Assembly: GCA_036346275.1 (NCBI GenBank)
Contig: CM070723.1
Span: forward strand, 3,906,001-3,970,000
Direction of reading: 5' to 3'
Length of the DNA stretch: 64,000 bases
Origin: Otatea glauca
Taxonomy: Eukaryota; Streptophyta; Magnoliopsida; Poales; Poaceae
Shown: one piece after another, positions 10,410-22,542 of the stretch
How the letters are laid out: each line of letters opens with the position of its first letter
How positions within the stretch are numbered: position 1 is the stretch's first letter
Program-made: the position numbers and the translations under genes
The notes under the pieces: generated by a model
What the model saw: only the letters and a program-made list of their open reading frames with translations
What the model was told of the DNA's origin: nothing
The model's database searches: none

Positions 10410-10905
10410 ATAATTATCTAAATATTTTCACAGAATTTCTTTAGCATTTTTCATAATTTTCTACTAATCATTAAGTAATTTTCAGAATGTCCAATTAACA
10501 TAAAAATAGAAATTCCAGAATATAAAAACATGGATTAATTCTAAGAAAATAAATCCAGAGCATGGAACTTCCAACATGCTATTTATAATTTTCCTAGCAT
10601 TTCTCATGATTTTTTGCTAATTATCAAGCAATTTTCAGAATTACTAATTAACAGAAAAATTAATACAAGCACATATAAACATGGAATAATGCTAGGAAAA
10701 ATAAATCTAGAGACATGAAGCTCTCAATATGCTATCTAGAAATTTTTAGAATTTTTCTAGTAGTTTTCATAATTTTTTCTGTTAATTAACATGTAATTTT
10801 CAAAATTACTAAATAACAGAAAATAAATTCAAGCATATATAAATCATGGAATAATGCTAGAAAAATAAGCCTAGAGATATAGAACTACCAATATGTGTTA
10901 ACTAT
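10410..10905. repeat. Three-copy ~150-165-bp tandem array in the copia leader
   Basis: Three diverged units are marked by catggaataatgctagaaaa-like words at about 10529, 10680 and 10845, each followed by aaataaatc(c/t)agag and preceded by attttcagaattactaatta-type sequence. It is AT-rich without coding potential and sits upstream (minus sense) of the gag start. Confidence 0.6.
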
Positions 10906-11279
10906 CATGTTCAACAATTTTACGGTAGTCCATATACCTAGAAAATCTAATTTTCAGGATTTAATATAAATTTTCAGAATTTATTAACTATTTTTCAAGA
11001 TTTCAGAGAACTCTAGGGGGTAAATTGCAAATTTTGCCCTTTTATTTTTATTCCCTCTTTGTTCTGAAGAAAAGAGCGTAATGTCCCTCTCATCGGGCAT
11101 TGACAGTGCGCGATGCGGCGCCATCAGGGTGTGGTTGCGCGGCTTTGGTCGTCGAGCAGGCGACGACGGTTGGCCATCGCGAGTTCTGACTTGGCGCAGT
11201 CGCCAGGCTGGCATAGCATGGCTTGTTCGCCTGCAGGGCGCTGCGGCCGAGAGGGCACGATGCTATTTTATCTTGTGAT

Positions 11280-11660
11280 AAACACTAATTTCATACAACC
11301 CTAATTGGTGTTTAGATTAAACGAGTGATCTACAATTAGGGTGAAATAATATGCAAGATTAAGGGGTTGATCAGGTGCGATTAACTCACGTAGCTCAAAC
11401 TTACGTATGGCTTGTCGTAGATATAATCGCGCGATGCCGGTCGAATTCGATGTAGTGTAGATTGTCGCAGGCAAACGATCACAGTCAACGACCTTGGCAG
11501 AGCTTCGTGCTGATAACATGTTATCCGAAGAATAGTAAGTATAAATAGGGAGCACATACAATATAAGGAGAAAATTCTATTTTATTTCCTTTATTAAATT
11601 GGTTCTCTTGTACACAGGGGTGCCATGTTTATGGTAGAAGGTAGCAAGAGATAGATTCGG
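11280..11660 (-). mobile_element. Possible copia LTR / primer-binding-site remnant
   Basis: The minus strand reads ATGTTATCAGCACGAAGCTC at about 11525-11500. A related TTATCACGAAGCTCT lies at about 36240 in another remnant. The position upstream of the decayed copia gag and the AT-rich leader array suggests the 5' LTR edge and leader of that element. I could not find two matching LTR copies, so the call is tentative. Confidence 0.3.
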
Positions 11661-11819
11661 ATTCGTTAACATAGAGATAGAGTCCAACCGAATATGGACT
11701 CAAATCAATCTATATCTTAACAAATTTGTCCACCTGTCCCACAGACGCGACGCATCCTTCCACCATCAGCCACGCACCCCCAAGCCCAACCAAGCCCTTC
11801 CACGAGCCAAAAAGCCCGC

Positions 11820-12014
11820 GTCAATACTCGATTTAGTTACAAATAGTTTTGTTTTGAATATAGATATAATTAATTTTTTATAACTTTAATTGTTAATATC
11901 GTTTCAAATATTTAAATTGAATACATAAAAACCATATGTGAAGATTTATCTCAAAAAATATTTTATCATATCATATTTTTTTAAAAAATTATAAATATAT
12001 TATAATAAAAATTA
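11820..12014. other. AT-rich MITE-like sequence, related to 32885-33065
   Basis: The stretch is very AT-rich and shares layout and words with 32885-33065: aaaaccatatgtgaagattt versus gaaaatcatatgtattgttt, tctcaaaaaaata, and ataaaaattagtg versus tataaattagtgg. Both are probably copies of one old MITE family. No gene. Confidence 0.4.
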
Positions 12015-12731
12015 GTGATCAAACTTGTACCGTGTCAATGTCCAAACGAGAGTGACCGGAACCAAATAATATCAAGCGAAATGCACGGCGCAAGCGAACG
12101 GGTAAAAATAAGAAAAATCAAGGAAGGCAACGACCCAGACCAGCCGAAGCAAGGGGGGGTAGGTGCCCTCGGAGGAGGTTGCGGGCTTGCGGCTGGGGTC
12201 GGCGCCACGCGCAAGGCGCGAACGGCGACCGCAACTTATCCACCCCTCATCGCCTCCGTCCGGCCGCGCGCCCCCATGAAATCCCCGCGCCCAATCACAG
12301 AGCGCGCTCCGCCGATCGCGATCCGCCTGCCCCGCCGATCGCGCGCGCCCGCAAAAGCATCTTCCCCGTCATCGCCGACGTGTCCCGGCTTTCGGCCACC
12401 AAATACCCCGAAACCCCCCTTGGCCGCTAGTCAGCCAGTCACCTCCGTCCGCCGTCCTCTCCTCGCGCGCGGAGTACACTAGCAACCTATACATTGCAGC
12501 TCCCACACTCCCCTGCTTGCTTCTTGCCTTCCCTGTAATAGAGGGAAACAGACACAGACGCCGCAAGGCACCACCGAGAAGACGCGAGAAGAACCGGCCA
12601 CCCTCTCCAAGAAAAGAGAAGCGGTGCTGGATTGCTAAACTTGTAGAGGTAGTTTTTTACCGCCTCCTGAGTCGTGACTCGGGTTTAGTGTTGGTGTGCG
12701 TGTTTTTGTTTTTTATTGTGTGAAGATAAAG
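12015..12731 (+). promoter_or_regulatory. CHLH promoter and 5' UTR region
   Basis: This GC-rich stretch precedes the CHLH start. A TATA-like CTATACAT lies at about 12486, which would give a leader of about 200 nt. The start at 12732 is chosen because translation from it gives a plastid transit peptide; its context is AAAGATGTC. Open frames in this region (for example 12015-12482) are chance results of high GC content. No specific light-response element is claimed. Confidence 0.4.
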
Positions 12732-15700
12732 ATGTCGTCTTTAGTGTCGACGCCATTCGCTACGGCCACCGGGGCGCCGAAGCTGGGGGCGCCCGTGCCG
12801 CTGCACTCGTTCCTGCTGAGCCGCCGGCAGCCGGTCGGGAGGGGGCGCGCGGCGATACGGTGCGCGGTGGCCGGGAACGGGCTGTTCACGCAGACCAAGC
12901 CCGAGGTGCGGCGGGTGGTGCCGCCCGAGAGCGACGGGGCGCGGCGCGGGGTGCCGCGGGTGAAGGTGGTCTACGTCGTCCTGGAGGCGCAGTACCAGTC
13001 CTCCGTCACGGCCGCGGTGCGCGAGCTCAACGTGGACCCGCGCCGCGCCGCGGAGTTCGAGGTGGTGGGCTACCTCGTCGAGGAGCTCCGGGACGAGGAG
13101 ACGTACCGGACATTCTGCGCTGACCTCGCCGACGCCAATGTGTTCATCGGCTCGCTCATCTTCGTCGAGGAGCTGGCGCTCAAGGTCAAGGCCGCCGTCG
13201 AGAAGGAGCGCGACCGGATGGACGCCGTGCTCGTCTTCCCCTCAATGCCGGAGGTCATGCGCCTCAATAAGCTGGGCTCCTTCAGCATGTCGCAGCTCGG
13301 CCAGTCCAAGAGCCCCTTCTTCCAGCTCTTCAAGCGCAAGAAGAACTCGGGCGGCTTCGCCGAGAGCATGCTCAAACTGGTGCGCACGCTGCCCAAGGTG
13401 CTCAAGTACCTGCCGTCCGACAAGGCGCAGGACGCGCGCCTCTACATCCTCAGCCTCCAGTTCTGGCTTGGCGGTTCGCCGGACAACCTCCAGAACTTCC
13501 TCAAGATGATCGCCGTGTCCTACGTGCCGGCGCTCAAGGGCGCGGACATCAAGTACAACGACCCCGTGCTCTACCTCGACGCCGGCATCTGGCACCCGCT
13601 CGCGCCGACCATGTACGACGATGTCAAGGAGTACCTCAACTGGTACGGCACGCGCCGGGACGCCAATGACAAGCTCAAGGACCTCAGCGCGCCGGTGATC
13701 GGGCTGGTCCTGCAGAGGAGCCACATTGTCACCGGGGACGACGGCCACTATGTTGCAGTCATCATGGAGCTGGAGGCCAGAGGTGCAAAGGTCATACCAA
13801 TCTTTGCTGGTGGGCTCGACTTCTCCGGGCCAGTCGAGCGGTACCTGGTCGACCCGATTACCGGGAAGCCGTTCGTGAACGCGGTGGTGTCGCTGACCGG
13901 GTTCGCGCTCGTCGGCGGGCCAGCGAGGCAGGATCATCCCCGGGCGATCACCGCGCTGCAGAAGCTCGACGTGCCGTACATGGTCGCGCTGCCGCTAGTG
14001 TTCCAGACAACGGAGGAGTGGCTGAACAGCACCTTGGGGCTTCACCCCATTCAGGTGGCGCTGCAAGTTGCGCTTCCGGAGCTTGATGGTGGGATGGAGC
14101 CCATCGTGTTCGCTGGCCGGGACCCGAGAACAGGCAAGCCACTTCTCCATCCCAATATCCCATTCCTCTTGGACCTGTTTGTTTGCAGGGTAATAGTTGG
14201 TAGTTTTGTAGGCATGCCTGTACTTGAAGCTGAGTTGAAAATGTTCTTTCTTGTGTTTGATGCAGGGAAGTCACATGCATTGCACAAGAGGGTGGAGCAG
14301 CTCTGCACTAGAGCAATCAAATGGGCAGAATTGAAGAGAAAAACCAAGGTATGTATTTCCTCAAGGTTGCTGTATGTAAAGTACTGTACAGATTTTTCTG
14401 CTAAAAAGCAAAGGCAGCTAAATTTTACATGCCAAAAGTTCTGAGGTCCATCTCTTCTTGAGGTATAAGTGGAGGAAATTTTAGATTACATGGTAATAAA
14501 CATATTAGCTCAACTACTTCACTGCCATGCTGAAAACTGGAACTGCTCAGTCATCCCCTGAAGAATTTCTTAAACATATCCACAAGCCTGCTATGAGAAT
14601 GATAGGTTAAATAAATAATGAAAACTCTAATGAATCCTTGTAATAAATATGATCACACAAAGTTCAATGAAAATTAAGAACAGACTACAAGGTCTAACTG
14701 CCATCCGACTGAAATTCTAATCCTTCAAATGAAACAACACATCGTGTTAGGACAATTTAATACTTTGGGTTCATAATCCTAAATTCAAATTATGTGATCT
14801 AGTCTGCACTTTCATAAAAATTCCTAGTGGGTGAAAATACTGGTACTCATTTCTCAATTATTATATGTATAAGTTTGCAAGAAACACAAAAATAGTTACC
14901 TTTTTTTTATTGTCTGCCGCAGGAGGAGAAGAAACTGGCAATAACTGTTTTCAGCTTCCCACCGGACAAGGGCAATGTTGGGACTGCGGCATATCTGAAT
15001 GTTTTCAACTCCATCTACTCTGTTCTCCGAGATCTTGAGAAGGATGGCTACAATGTCGAGGGTCTTCCAGAGACAACTGAAGCCCTCATCGAGGAAGTTA
15101 TTCATGATAAGGAGGCTCAGTTCAACAGTCCCAACCTCAATGTTGCTTACCACATGAACGTGAGGGAGTATCAGGCACTCACTCCCTATGCCTCCTTGCT
15201 GGAGGAGAACTGGGGCAAGCCACCTGGTCACCTCAATTCTGATGGTGAGAACCTCCTTGTCTATGGGAAGCAGTATGGCAATGTGTTTATTGGAGTTCAG
15301 CCCACTTTTGGCTATGAAGGTGATCCAATGCGGCTTCTGTTCTCAAAATCTGCCAGCCCTCACCATGGCTTTGCAGCATACTACACCTTTGTTGAGAAGA
15401 TCTTCCAGGCAGATGCCGTTCTGCACTTTGGCACACATGGATCACTTGAGTTTATGCCAGGGAAACAGGTTGGGATGAGCGATACATGCTATCCTGACAG
15501 TCTCATTGGCAACATCCCCAACATCTACTACTATGCAGCGAACAACCCATCGGAAGCAACCATCGCCAAGCGCCGAAGCTATGCAAACACCATAAGCTAC
15601 CTAACACCACCAGCTGAGAATGCCGGTCTCTACAAGGGGCTCAAGCAGCTGTCAGAGCTAATCTCCTCTTACCAATCTCTCAAGGACACAGGACGTGGCC

Positions 15701-17689
15701 CGCAGATTGTGAGCTCAATCATTAGCACTGCAAAACAGTGTAACCTAGACAAGGATGTTCCCTTGCCTGAGGAAGGCGTGGAGCTCCCACCAAATGAGCG
15801 TGACCTTGTCGTTGGAAAGGTGTATGCAAAGATCATGGAGATAGAATCACGGCTGCTGCCATGTGGTCTGCATGTGATAGGTGAGCCACCAAGTGCCATT
15901 GAGGCTGTGGCCACATTAGTGAACATAGCTGCCCTTGACCGCCCAGAGGATGGCATATACTCACTGCCCGGCATTCTTGCTGAGACGGTGGGCAGGAACA
16001 TTGAAGATGTCTACAGGGGAAGCAACAAGGGCATACTGACTGATGTTGAACTTCTGAGGCAGATAACTGAAGCTTCACGTGGTGCCATCACCGCCTTTGT
16101 TGAGAGGACTACAAACAACAAAGGACAAGTTGTGGATGTTGCAAACAAACTGAGTACCATGCTTGGTTTTGGTCTCTCAGAGCCATGGGTGCAGTACTTG
16201 TCCAAGACCAAGTTCATCAGGGCAGATAGAGAGAAGTTGAGGACCTTGTTTGAATTCTTGGGAGAGTGCTTGAAGCTGGTTGTGGCAGACAATGAGCTGG
16301 GCAGCTTGAAGCTTGCGCTCGAGGGAAGCTATGTTGAGCCTGGCCCTGGTGGTGACCCCATCCGTAACCCAAAGGTTCTACCAACAGGGAAGAACATCCA
16401 TGCTCTAGACCCTCAGGCAATCCCAACTGCAGCTGCCATGAAGAGTGCCAAAATTGTTGTAGACCGTCTGCTGGAGAGGCAAAAGACTGACAATGGTGGC
16501 AAGTTCCCTGAGACCATTGCACTTGTCTTGTGGGGCACTGACAACATCAAGACCTACGGTGAGTCATTGGCCCAGGTGCTGTGGATGATCGGTGTCCGCC
16601 CAGTTGCTGATACCTTCGGCCGTGTCAACCGTGTGGAGTCTGTCAGCCTTGAGGAGCTTGGACGACCAAGGATTGATGTCGTTGTCAATTGCTCGGGTGT
16701 ATTCAGAGATCTTTTCATCAACCAGGTATGAATACTAACTCTTGCCTTTGATTTGTAGTTATTAGAACTAGATACTTTGCAGAGAAGTAAATTCATTGCC
16801 GAACTGATGCACCTATGGAACACATCTGATGCAGATGAATCTGCTGGACCGGGCAGTGAAAATGGTTGCCGAACTGGATGAGCCAGTAGAGATGAACTAC
16901 GTGCGCAAGCATGCCCAGGAGCAGGCAGAGGAGCTTGGTGTCTCAGTAAGAGAGGCAGCAACAAGGGTGTTCTCAAATGCATCAGGCTCTTACTCGTCGA
17001 ATGTGAACTTGGCAGTGGAGAATGCATCATGGACTGACGAGCAGCAGCTCCAGGACATGTACCTGAGCCGCAAGTCTTTTGCATTCGACAGTGATGCTCC
17101 AGGGGCAGGCATGCGAGAGAAACGCCAAGCATTTGAGCTTGCTCTAGCAACAGCAGATGCCACATTCCAAAACCTGGACTCATCAGAGATCTCTCTGACA
17201 GATGTCAGCCACTACTTTGATTCAGACCCGACGAAACTGGTGCAAGGACTGCGGAAGGATGGGCGGGCACCTTCCTCATACGTAGCAGACACAACCACAG
17301 CAAATGCACAGGTGCGAACATTGTCAGAGACAGTGCGTCTTGACGCAAGGACAAAGCTACTGAACCCTAAGTGGTACGAGGGCATGATGAAGAGTGGCTA
17401 CGAGGGAGTTAGAGAGATCGAGAAGCGGCTGACAAATACTGTCGGATGGAGTGCAACATCTGGACAGGTTGACAACTGGGTTTATGAGGAGGCAAATGCC
17501 ACATTTATTGAAGATGAGGCTATGAGGAAGAGGCTCATGGACACCAACCCCAATTCGTTCAGGAAGCTGGTTCAAACCTTCCTAGAAGCCAGTGGCAGAG
17601 GCTACTGGGAGACATCAGAGGAGAACTTGGAAAGGCTCCGGGAACTCTACTCAGAGGTTGAAGACAAGATTGAAGGAATTGACCGGTGA
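12732..17689 (+). CDS. CHLH: Magnesium-chelatase subunit H, chloroplastic
   Basis: Four exons: 12732-14133, 14266-14348, 14923-16725 and 16835-17689, giving 1380 aa, the usual plant CHLH length (~1380). The product is the porphyrin-binding catalytic subunit that, with CHLI and CHLD and ATP, inserts Mg2+ into protoporphyrin IX in the plastid, the first committed step of chlorophyll synthesis; GUN5 in Arabidopsis is the same protein. An Ala/Ser/Arg-rich transit peptide covers about residues 1-50. Next comes the BchH N-terminal domain (VKVVYVVLEAQYQSSVTAAV, about 77-96), then the large CobN/BchH domain with the hallmark HFGTHGSLEFMPGKQVGMSD near residues 664-683. The last exon begins MNLLDRAVKMVAELDEPVEM. 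All splice phases close. Introns 2 and 3 are GT-AG; intron 1 starts with GC and is listed separately. No lesion is seen, so the gene should be functional. It is tail-to-tail with the STELLO-like gene. Confidence 0.97.
14134..14265 (+). other. CHLH intron 1: GC-AG, 132 nt, stop-free and in frame
   Basis: The exon 1 junction reads ACAG|gcaagc and the exon 2 junction gatgcag|GGAAG. Using them restores the conserved RDPRTGKSHALHKRVEQL. No GT donor in the right place gives this protein, so a GC donor is needed; it otherwise matches the AG|GCAAG consensus well. The intron is 132 nt, exactly 44 codons, and contains no stop in the CHLH frame. Retention would therefore yield a full-length protein with a 44-residue hydrophobic insert, the definition of an exitron. 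Confidence 0.85.
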
Positions 17690-18378
17690 CTTCATTTGAT
17701 CGACCAATTCCGGCATTCAACCAAGAATAAAGAAGGAATTCTTCTGTCTCGTTGAATTGGGACTTGTACAATTGTGTGATTTATAGTAGTCTTGTACAAT
17801 TTGTGTGATTTATAGTAGATGTAACATGAAATATGAGAGGATATGATGTTTAACAAAGAGGTGGTTGTGAATGAACAAGAAGGAAGCATGAGTAGTTCGT
17901 TCTTTACAAATTTTGTTACCTGTCGCTTCATTTACATAACAGTATTTGAGATTAATAACACAAAATGGAGTATCAGTTTCAACTGTTGTAACAGGATAAC
18001 ACTACAGTTTTAGATTTCTTCTTTCCAATCTTTACATTCAACTGCAACTGTCAAAAAAGTAAACTTTTTACCAGACAGGAAAAAATGGTGCTCATGTGGC
18101 CAGAAGGGACCACCAATAAGTTAAAAAAATGATAATACCTTAGTACTTCAATTTTGAACATCCCGAACTTGACAAAGTAAGTTTCTGTCATCTGATTGTA
18201 CAAGTAGAATGAGATCAAGTAACACTAGATTATCCTTACTAAAAAAAGGGTGTTAAATTGAACTTACAGGCTTACAGCTCAAAGGGTGGACGAAGAGGAA
18301 CAAAACAATATCTTGAACAATCTTTTGTTTTGTTTTCCCTTCCCAACCCGAAGTATACAATTTTAGTGGAATCCTAGA
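17690..18378. other. Convergent 3' region of CHLH and the STELLO-like gene
   Basis: The two genes end towards each other with 689 bp between their stop codons. AATAAA at 17726-17731 is a candidate polyadenylation signal for CHLH. A short direct repeat, cttgtacaattgtgtgattt, occurs at about 17763 and 17792. No other feature recognised. Confidence 0.45.
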
Positions 18379-20868
18379 TCAAACCAATTCCATAAGAAAA
18401 GGATCTCCTGAAGCCATGACTCTGATTAGCTTTACAAAATCCATCTCATTCTGGACCTTCATAGGGTACACTGCATGTGCTTCAGCAGTGTATATTGCTG
18501 AGAAAGTGGTATTTGGTGGCAAGTTTGTCCTATAAACAAGTTTTGTCAAAGCTTTGGATTCAAAATTGCTTGCTAAATCCATTGCAAGGAACAACATGGG
18601 GACCGCAATACTGTGATGAATGTCTAAGCTTCCAATAACTTTAACTAGATATGAGAAGTCACCAATATGCCATCGAGGTATGTAGAATATCTCACTGCTG
18701 CAATGAATTATCTTATCTTCACCAACGCTTCTTTTGTAATTGGCTTGATAATGAAATGGAAAACTCTGAACGGCCTTCTTTACCATATCTCCTTGGTTCA
18801 TGAACCATTCAGTTTTATTACCCCGTAAAGGGACATCTGACCATGATTCCTTCACCTAGGGAGAACCAGATAAATTAATTCGATGGGATTACAAAATTCA
18901 AAAGTTCTATACTTCGTATATGTGTTTTTGAAACCAGTACAAGGGTATGCACCTTGTTGGTTATCCAGAGCTTAGCCTTATCAGCATCCAAGAGGTTCCA
19001 ATAATTGAGGACCATATGATCCTGAAGGAACAAAAATCCTTCAGCACCTGCAAACCGATCGAACACCTTCGGCAAAATCCTGTAAAGAGAACTTATCAGT
19101 AGACGCTAGTAATTGCACACTTTTGAGACCCAAGCAAATAAAGTCTCACTATTGACTAGTAAGGCATTAAGATTTATGAAGACTTTAAGAGTACTGCAAG
19201 ATTTTATTTTTGATTGGTTAGAGATCAAGCAGATTTCACTCACTTGTAGGCTTGTGCCAAGTTGCTGAATTCAACAGCAAGATCCGAATTGCCTTGCTCT
19301 GAAAAAGTAACAACTGCCCGGAATATCCGACCATAAAGCAGCCTCCATTCGAGTGCAATCCGGTCCACTGGTCCAGTGCAATGCATTATAAGCACAATAT
19401 CACCAAAGTGCTTCCTCCATTTTATGAGATTGCCAATCTCAGTGCTTACTTCTCCAATCTCCTCAACCCCTAGATGGACAGAAGGCAGCTTCTTGGGGAC
19501 AAACTCCTGCTTGTCGCCATGTCCAATGGTTGCCCTCGGCCGGTCAATCTCCAATGACATCAACCTTGGTTGCTGGTACCCAACTGAGACCAGATCTTGC
19601 AGCCACGCAGCCATGAACTGCAAATCCTTTTCCCCCCAGAACCCCTCCTCTGCCATCGCATAGCTCAAATCAAGAATACGCTCGAAGAGTGTCCGCTTAT
19701 TCGACCGCCACTCCATTAGGAAATTTATCAACCTCCCTACATTGACATGGATATCCTTCTCATCATCAAATGGGTGAGCATGCACATTATCGATGCGGTG
19801 CACAGTTGGTGGGTAGACCACTACGTAACCTCCAATCTCCCATAATATCCTTTGTGCCCAATACCCGCGTATAACATCCGACGCCATTGGACTCACCGAC
19901 ACCGGCAATGCAAGCCCCCAGAATGCTGGTGAGTGGAACAATGTATTAACCGAGTTGACTGGTGTCATCATGCCCTGGGGCAGTGCGACCTTGGGGGCAT
20001 CCACATCAAACCGGGTATCAAAAGCCTCCATCTCCAATGACTTCCGGGTGAAGTAGAACACAGCGTCAACATCCGGAAGACCATTGCACAGCCCCTGCTG
20101 TATGAACTGCCCACCGCCAAACACCTCCGTGTAGAACTCCTCCGCTGCCACCTCCCCAGCTTTCTCCAGCGGCAGCCCCCGCGGCCAGACGGACGGTTGC
20201 CCAAAGTGCACGTACGGGTTCACGACCGTACGGTTAGGATCCGCATGGCTGTACTGCAATAGCACCGCGCCCCCTTGGCGCTGATCCAGATCGACATCGA
20301 AGTGCCTGGTGAGGTTGCCGCCCATGACGGCGTTGCGCGCGTCCGCATCGTAGATGACGCGCGCGCCGCGCTGCACGGCGAAGAGGTACGCAGCGGCCTT
20401 GCGGGCGTGTCCACGCCCGGAGAGGAAGGCGACGGAGCGGAAGCCGAGGCGGGCCTGGTCGGCGAGGGTGAGCAGCGCGGCGCCCGGGTGGGACCAGTCG
20501 GGTGGGGTCGCCTCGTCAGCGACGGCGAGGAGCTGCCACCCGGGGATGGCGGACAGCGGGCGGTGGCGCGGGTGGTGGGGCGACGCGGAGAAGATGATCC
20601 AGCGGGAGGTGCGAAGTGATGGGAGCGGGGAGGAGGGGAGGGCGGAGAGAGGGGGCACGCGGGACCAGAGGACCGAGGGGTAGGGGAGGCGGCGGGAGGC
20701 GGGGGCGGAGCGGGAAGCGGCGAGGCAGAGGGCGGCCGGAGAGGCGCCTCCGTAAAGGAGGAGGAGAAGGAAGGGCGCCGCCGCGAGCGCCGTGAGGAGG
20801 AGGTAGACGAGGCGTCTGGAACCGGAGGCGGGGGCGGAGGCGGCGGTGGGGGAAGCGCGCGGGGGCAT
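18379..20868 (-). CDS. STELLO-type Golgi glycosyltransferase-like protein (DUF288)
   Basis: Three exons: 20868-19244, 19079-18953 and 18855-18379, giving 742 aa; all junctions are GT-AG and in phase. In Arabidopsis STELLO1/2 are Golgi proteins that interact with cellulose synthase subunits and control their assembly and delivery to the plasma membrane. The sequence shows a short basic N-terminus, one membrane anchor at about residues 19-40 (LVYLLLTALAAAPFLLLLLY), a proline-rich stem, then the conserved DUF288/STELLO lumenal region. Signature pieces are YDADARNAVMGGNLTRHFDV, DPNRTVVNPYVHFGQPSVWP, EFYTEVFGGGQFIQQGLCNG and EEGFWGEKDLQFMAAWLQDL, and the C-terminal end GDPFLMELV is intact. The stem is shorter than in Arabidopsis. 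N-glycosylation sequons are present (NLT, NRT). It should be a functional, full-length gene. Confidence 0.93.
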
Positions 20869-21229
20869 TTGGGTGGGGGAGCGGTGAGGTGAGGTGAGGT
20901 GACTTGGTGATAGTGCTTGGTACTTGATAGTTATGCGGGAGTAAACGCCGGAGCGCGCCGCGCGGTGGCGCCGCCCGGTGAGGTGGTTCGGTCGGCGAGG
21001 GGACTGGAAGGCGTGGTCCGCGTGGAGTGGGTTTTTTAGGGAGGGGATTTTGCCATTTTGGACCGAACTACGGGCCGGCCAACTCTTGGTGCGGTGGGCA
21101 AGACTACAAAGACTTTGGATGCTTAGCCCAGCCCACTCATAGTAAAAGGCCTTTGCTTAGCCAATTTGGAGGTTTATGTGCAGTTCGCGCGCGTGTGCAT
21201 CTTATATTAAAAAAAAAAAGTTTCCTTAT
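20869..21229. other. STELLO-like gene 5' flank
   Basis: This is the presumed promoter and 5' UTR of the minus-strand STELLO-like gene. A ggtgaggtgaggtgaggtga run lies at about 20883-20903, which is a TCACC repeat in the leader on the gene strand. The rest becomes AT-rich towards the foldback element. No gene recognised. Confidence 0.35.
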
Positions 21230-21960
21230 CTACTATATAAAGTTGATCTGATTCTTGAAACTGCTCCTTTCATTATATTCTTAACATTCATTCCGTTTTT
21301 TCCACAACTGTCCGTGGCCCATTATTTTACCGTTAACTTATACGTAAAGAGACGATTTTGTCCATCTTCATCTTCGTTTAAATCCATCAAATGTGTTTCG
21401 AATTTTATAAATTTTTTTGGAGATGATATTGAGACGATGCTAATATTTCTGTAAAAAATTTCAAAACATGACCAGTTCTTTGAATTTCTGAAAAAATCTT
21501 TTAATGCTTCTACCTTAATGAAAGAATCTAGATTTTGATTTTTTAGAAGCATTAAATAAATTCAAAATATTTAAAAGACAGTGAATATTTTATTTTAAGT
21601 TTCAAATAATCCAAAGAACCCCTCCAAAAAAATTTATAATTTATTTATTACTTCTAAAAAATCAATATCTAAATTTTTTCATTAAGATAGAAGCACTAAA
21701 TTTTTTTTCAGAAATTCGCAGAGCTGATCATGCTCTAAAATTTTTACAAAAAATTAGCATTATCTCATTATCATCTCCAAAAATTTACATAAAAATCGAA
21801 ACATATTTGATAAATTTAAATGAAGATAAGGATAGGCAGAATCGTCTTTTTCGTACAAGTTAATGGCAAAGTAACAGGGCACTGATAGGAGTGGCAAAAA
21901 TGTTATAAAAGTTGAGATCCGATGGCAATAGAGAGAAGAGTTTTATTGGTAAACAAGGAA
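21230..21960. mobile_element. Large foldback/MITE, ~300-bp arms
   Basis: The left arm (about 21300-21560) and right arm (about 21640-21880) are inverted copies: gacgattttgtccatcttca pairs with the inverse of tgaagataaggataggcaga, ttttttggagatgatattga with tatcatctccaaaaa, and tgcttctaccttaatgaaa with tttcattaagatagaagca. The outer ends also pair weakly (accgttaacttatacg with cgtacaagttaatggc). No coding capacity. It lies between the STELLO-like promoter and the next gene. Confidence 0.75.
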
Positions 21961-22542
21961 TTTTCTCTATGTTATAAACTTAAAAGGTTTAGAGAAATGA
22001 AATTTAAGTTGAGTGAAGTTTCCATTTTGCTAAAAGTGTAAATAATCTCACATGGAAATTATGCAAGGTTAGGCCCATGAACTCATGCAAAATACCTAGA
22101 GATTTTTACTTTAACCTTTCATAAGATACTAGATTGTTTGATAGTCTAGGACTCTAGGGGGAGTTCAAATCACAAATCAAACTTGTGTGGTAAAAAGTAT
22201 GCAAATATGATGTGCTCCACATAATTGTGGTTCAGGGTGAATTTTTATCGCGTGGAAATTATGCAAGGTCTATCCACAATTGAATATGGCAAAATAAAAC
22301 ACCACACACAGAAAAGAATTGAAGAAACAAAAACACCATAAAACCCCAGCCCCACATGTCAGCCTCCTTGCTACCCCAACTGCCCCCACCTCGACAATCC
22401 ACACGCCCACACACGACACGAGTTCCAAACTCGCACGTATTCACGTACCACGCACGCACGCCTCCTCCCAAATCGCAAACAAACTCCCCACACCAGCAGG
22501 GCCTCCTCTCGCACCACCGCCACCTCCTCCCTTGCCGGCGAG
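21961..22542. other. Intergenic region and 5' flank of the five-exon gene
   Basis: The words ggaaattatgcaaggt occur twice, at about 22054 and 22255, about 200 bp apart. The last ~250 bp are C-rich and probably hold the promoter and 5' UTR of the gene starting at 22543. No gene recognised. Confidence 0.35.

Noticed and set aside
11301..11561. 86-codon frame on minus as a gene
   Set aside because: It lies in the presumed copia LTR/leader, is AT-rich and matches no protein family I know.
12015..12482. 155-codon open frame upstream of CHLH
   Set aside because: Low-complexity Pro/Arg/Ala frame in GC-rich promoter DNA, without motif or splice support.
13242..13937. 231-codon open frame on the minus strand inside CHLH exon 1
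   Set aside because: It is the antisense shadow of a GC-rich, strongly coding exon; its composition (Val/Glu/Arg/His) has no family resemblance.
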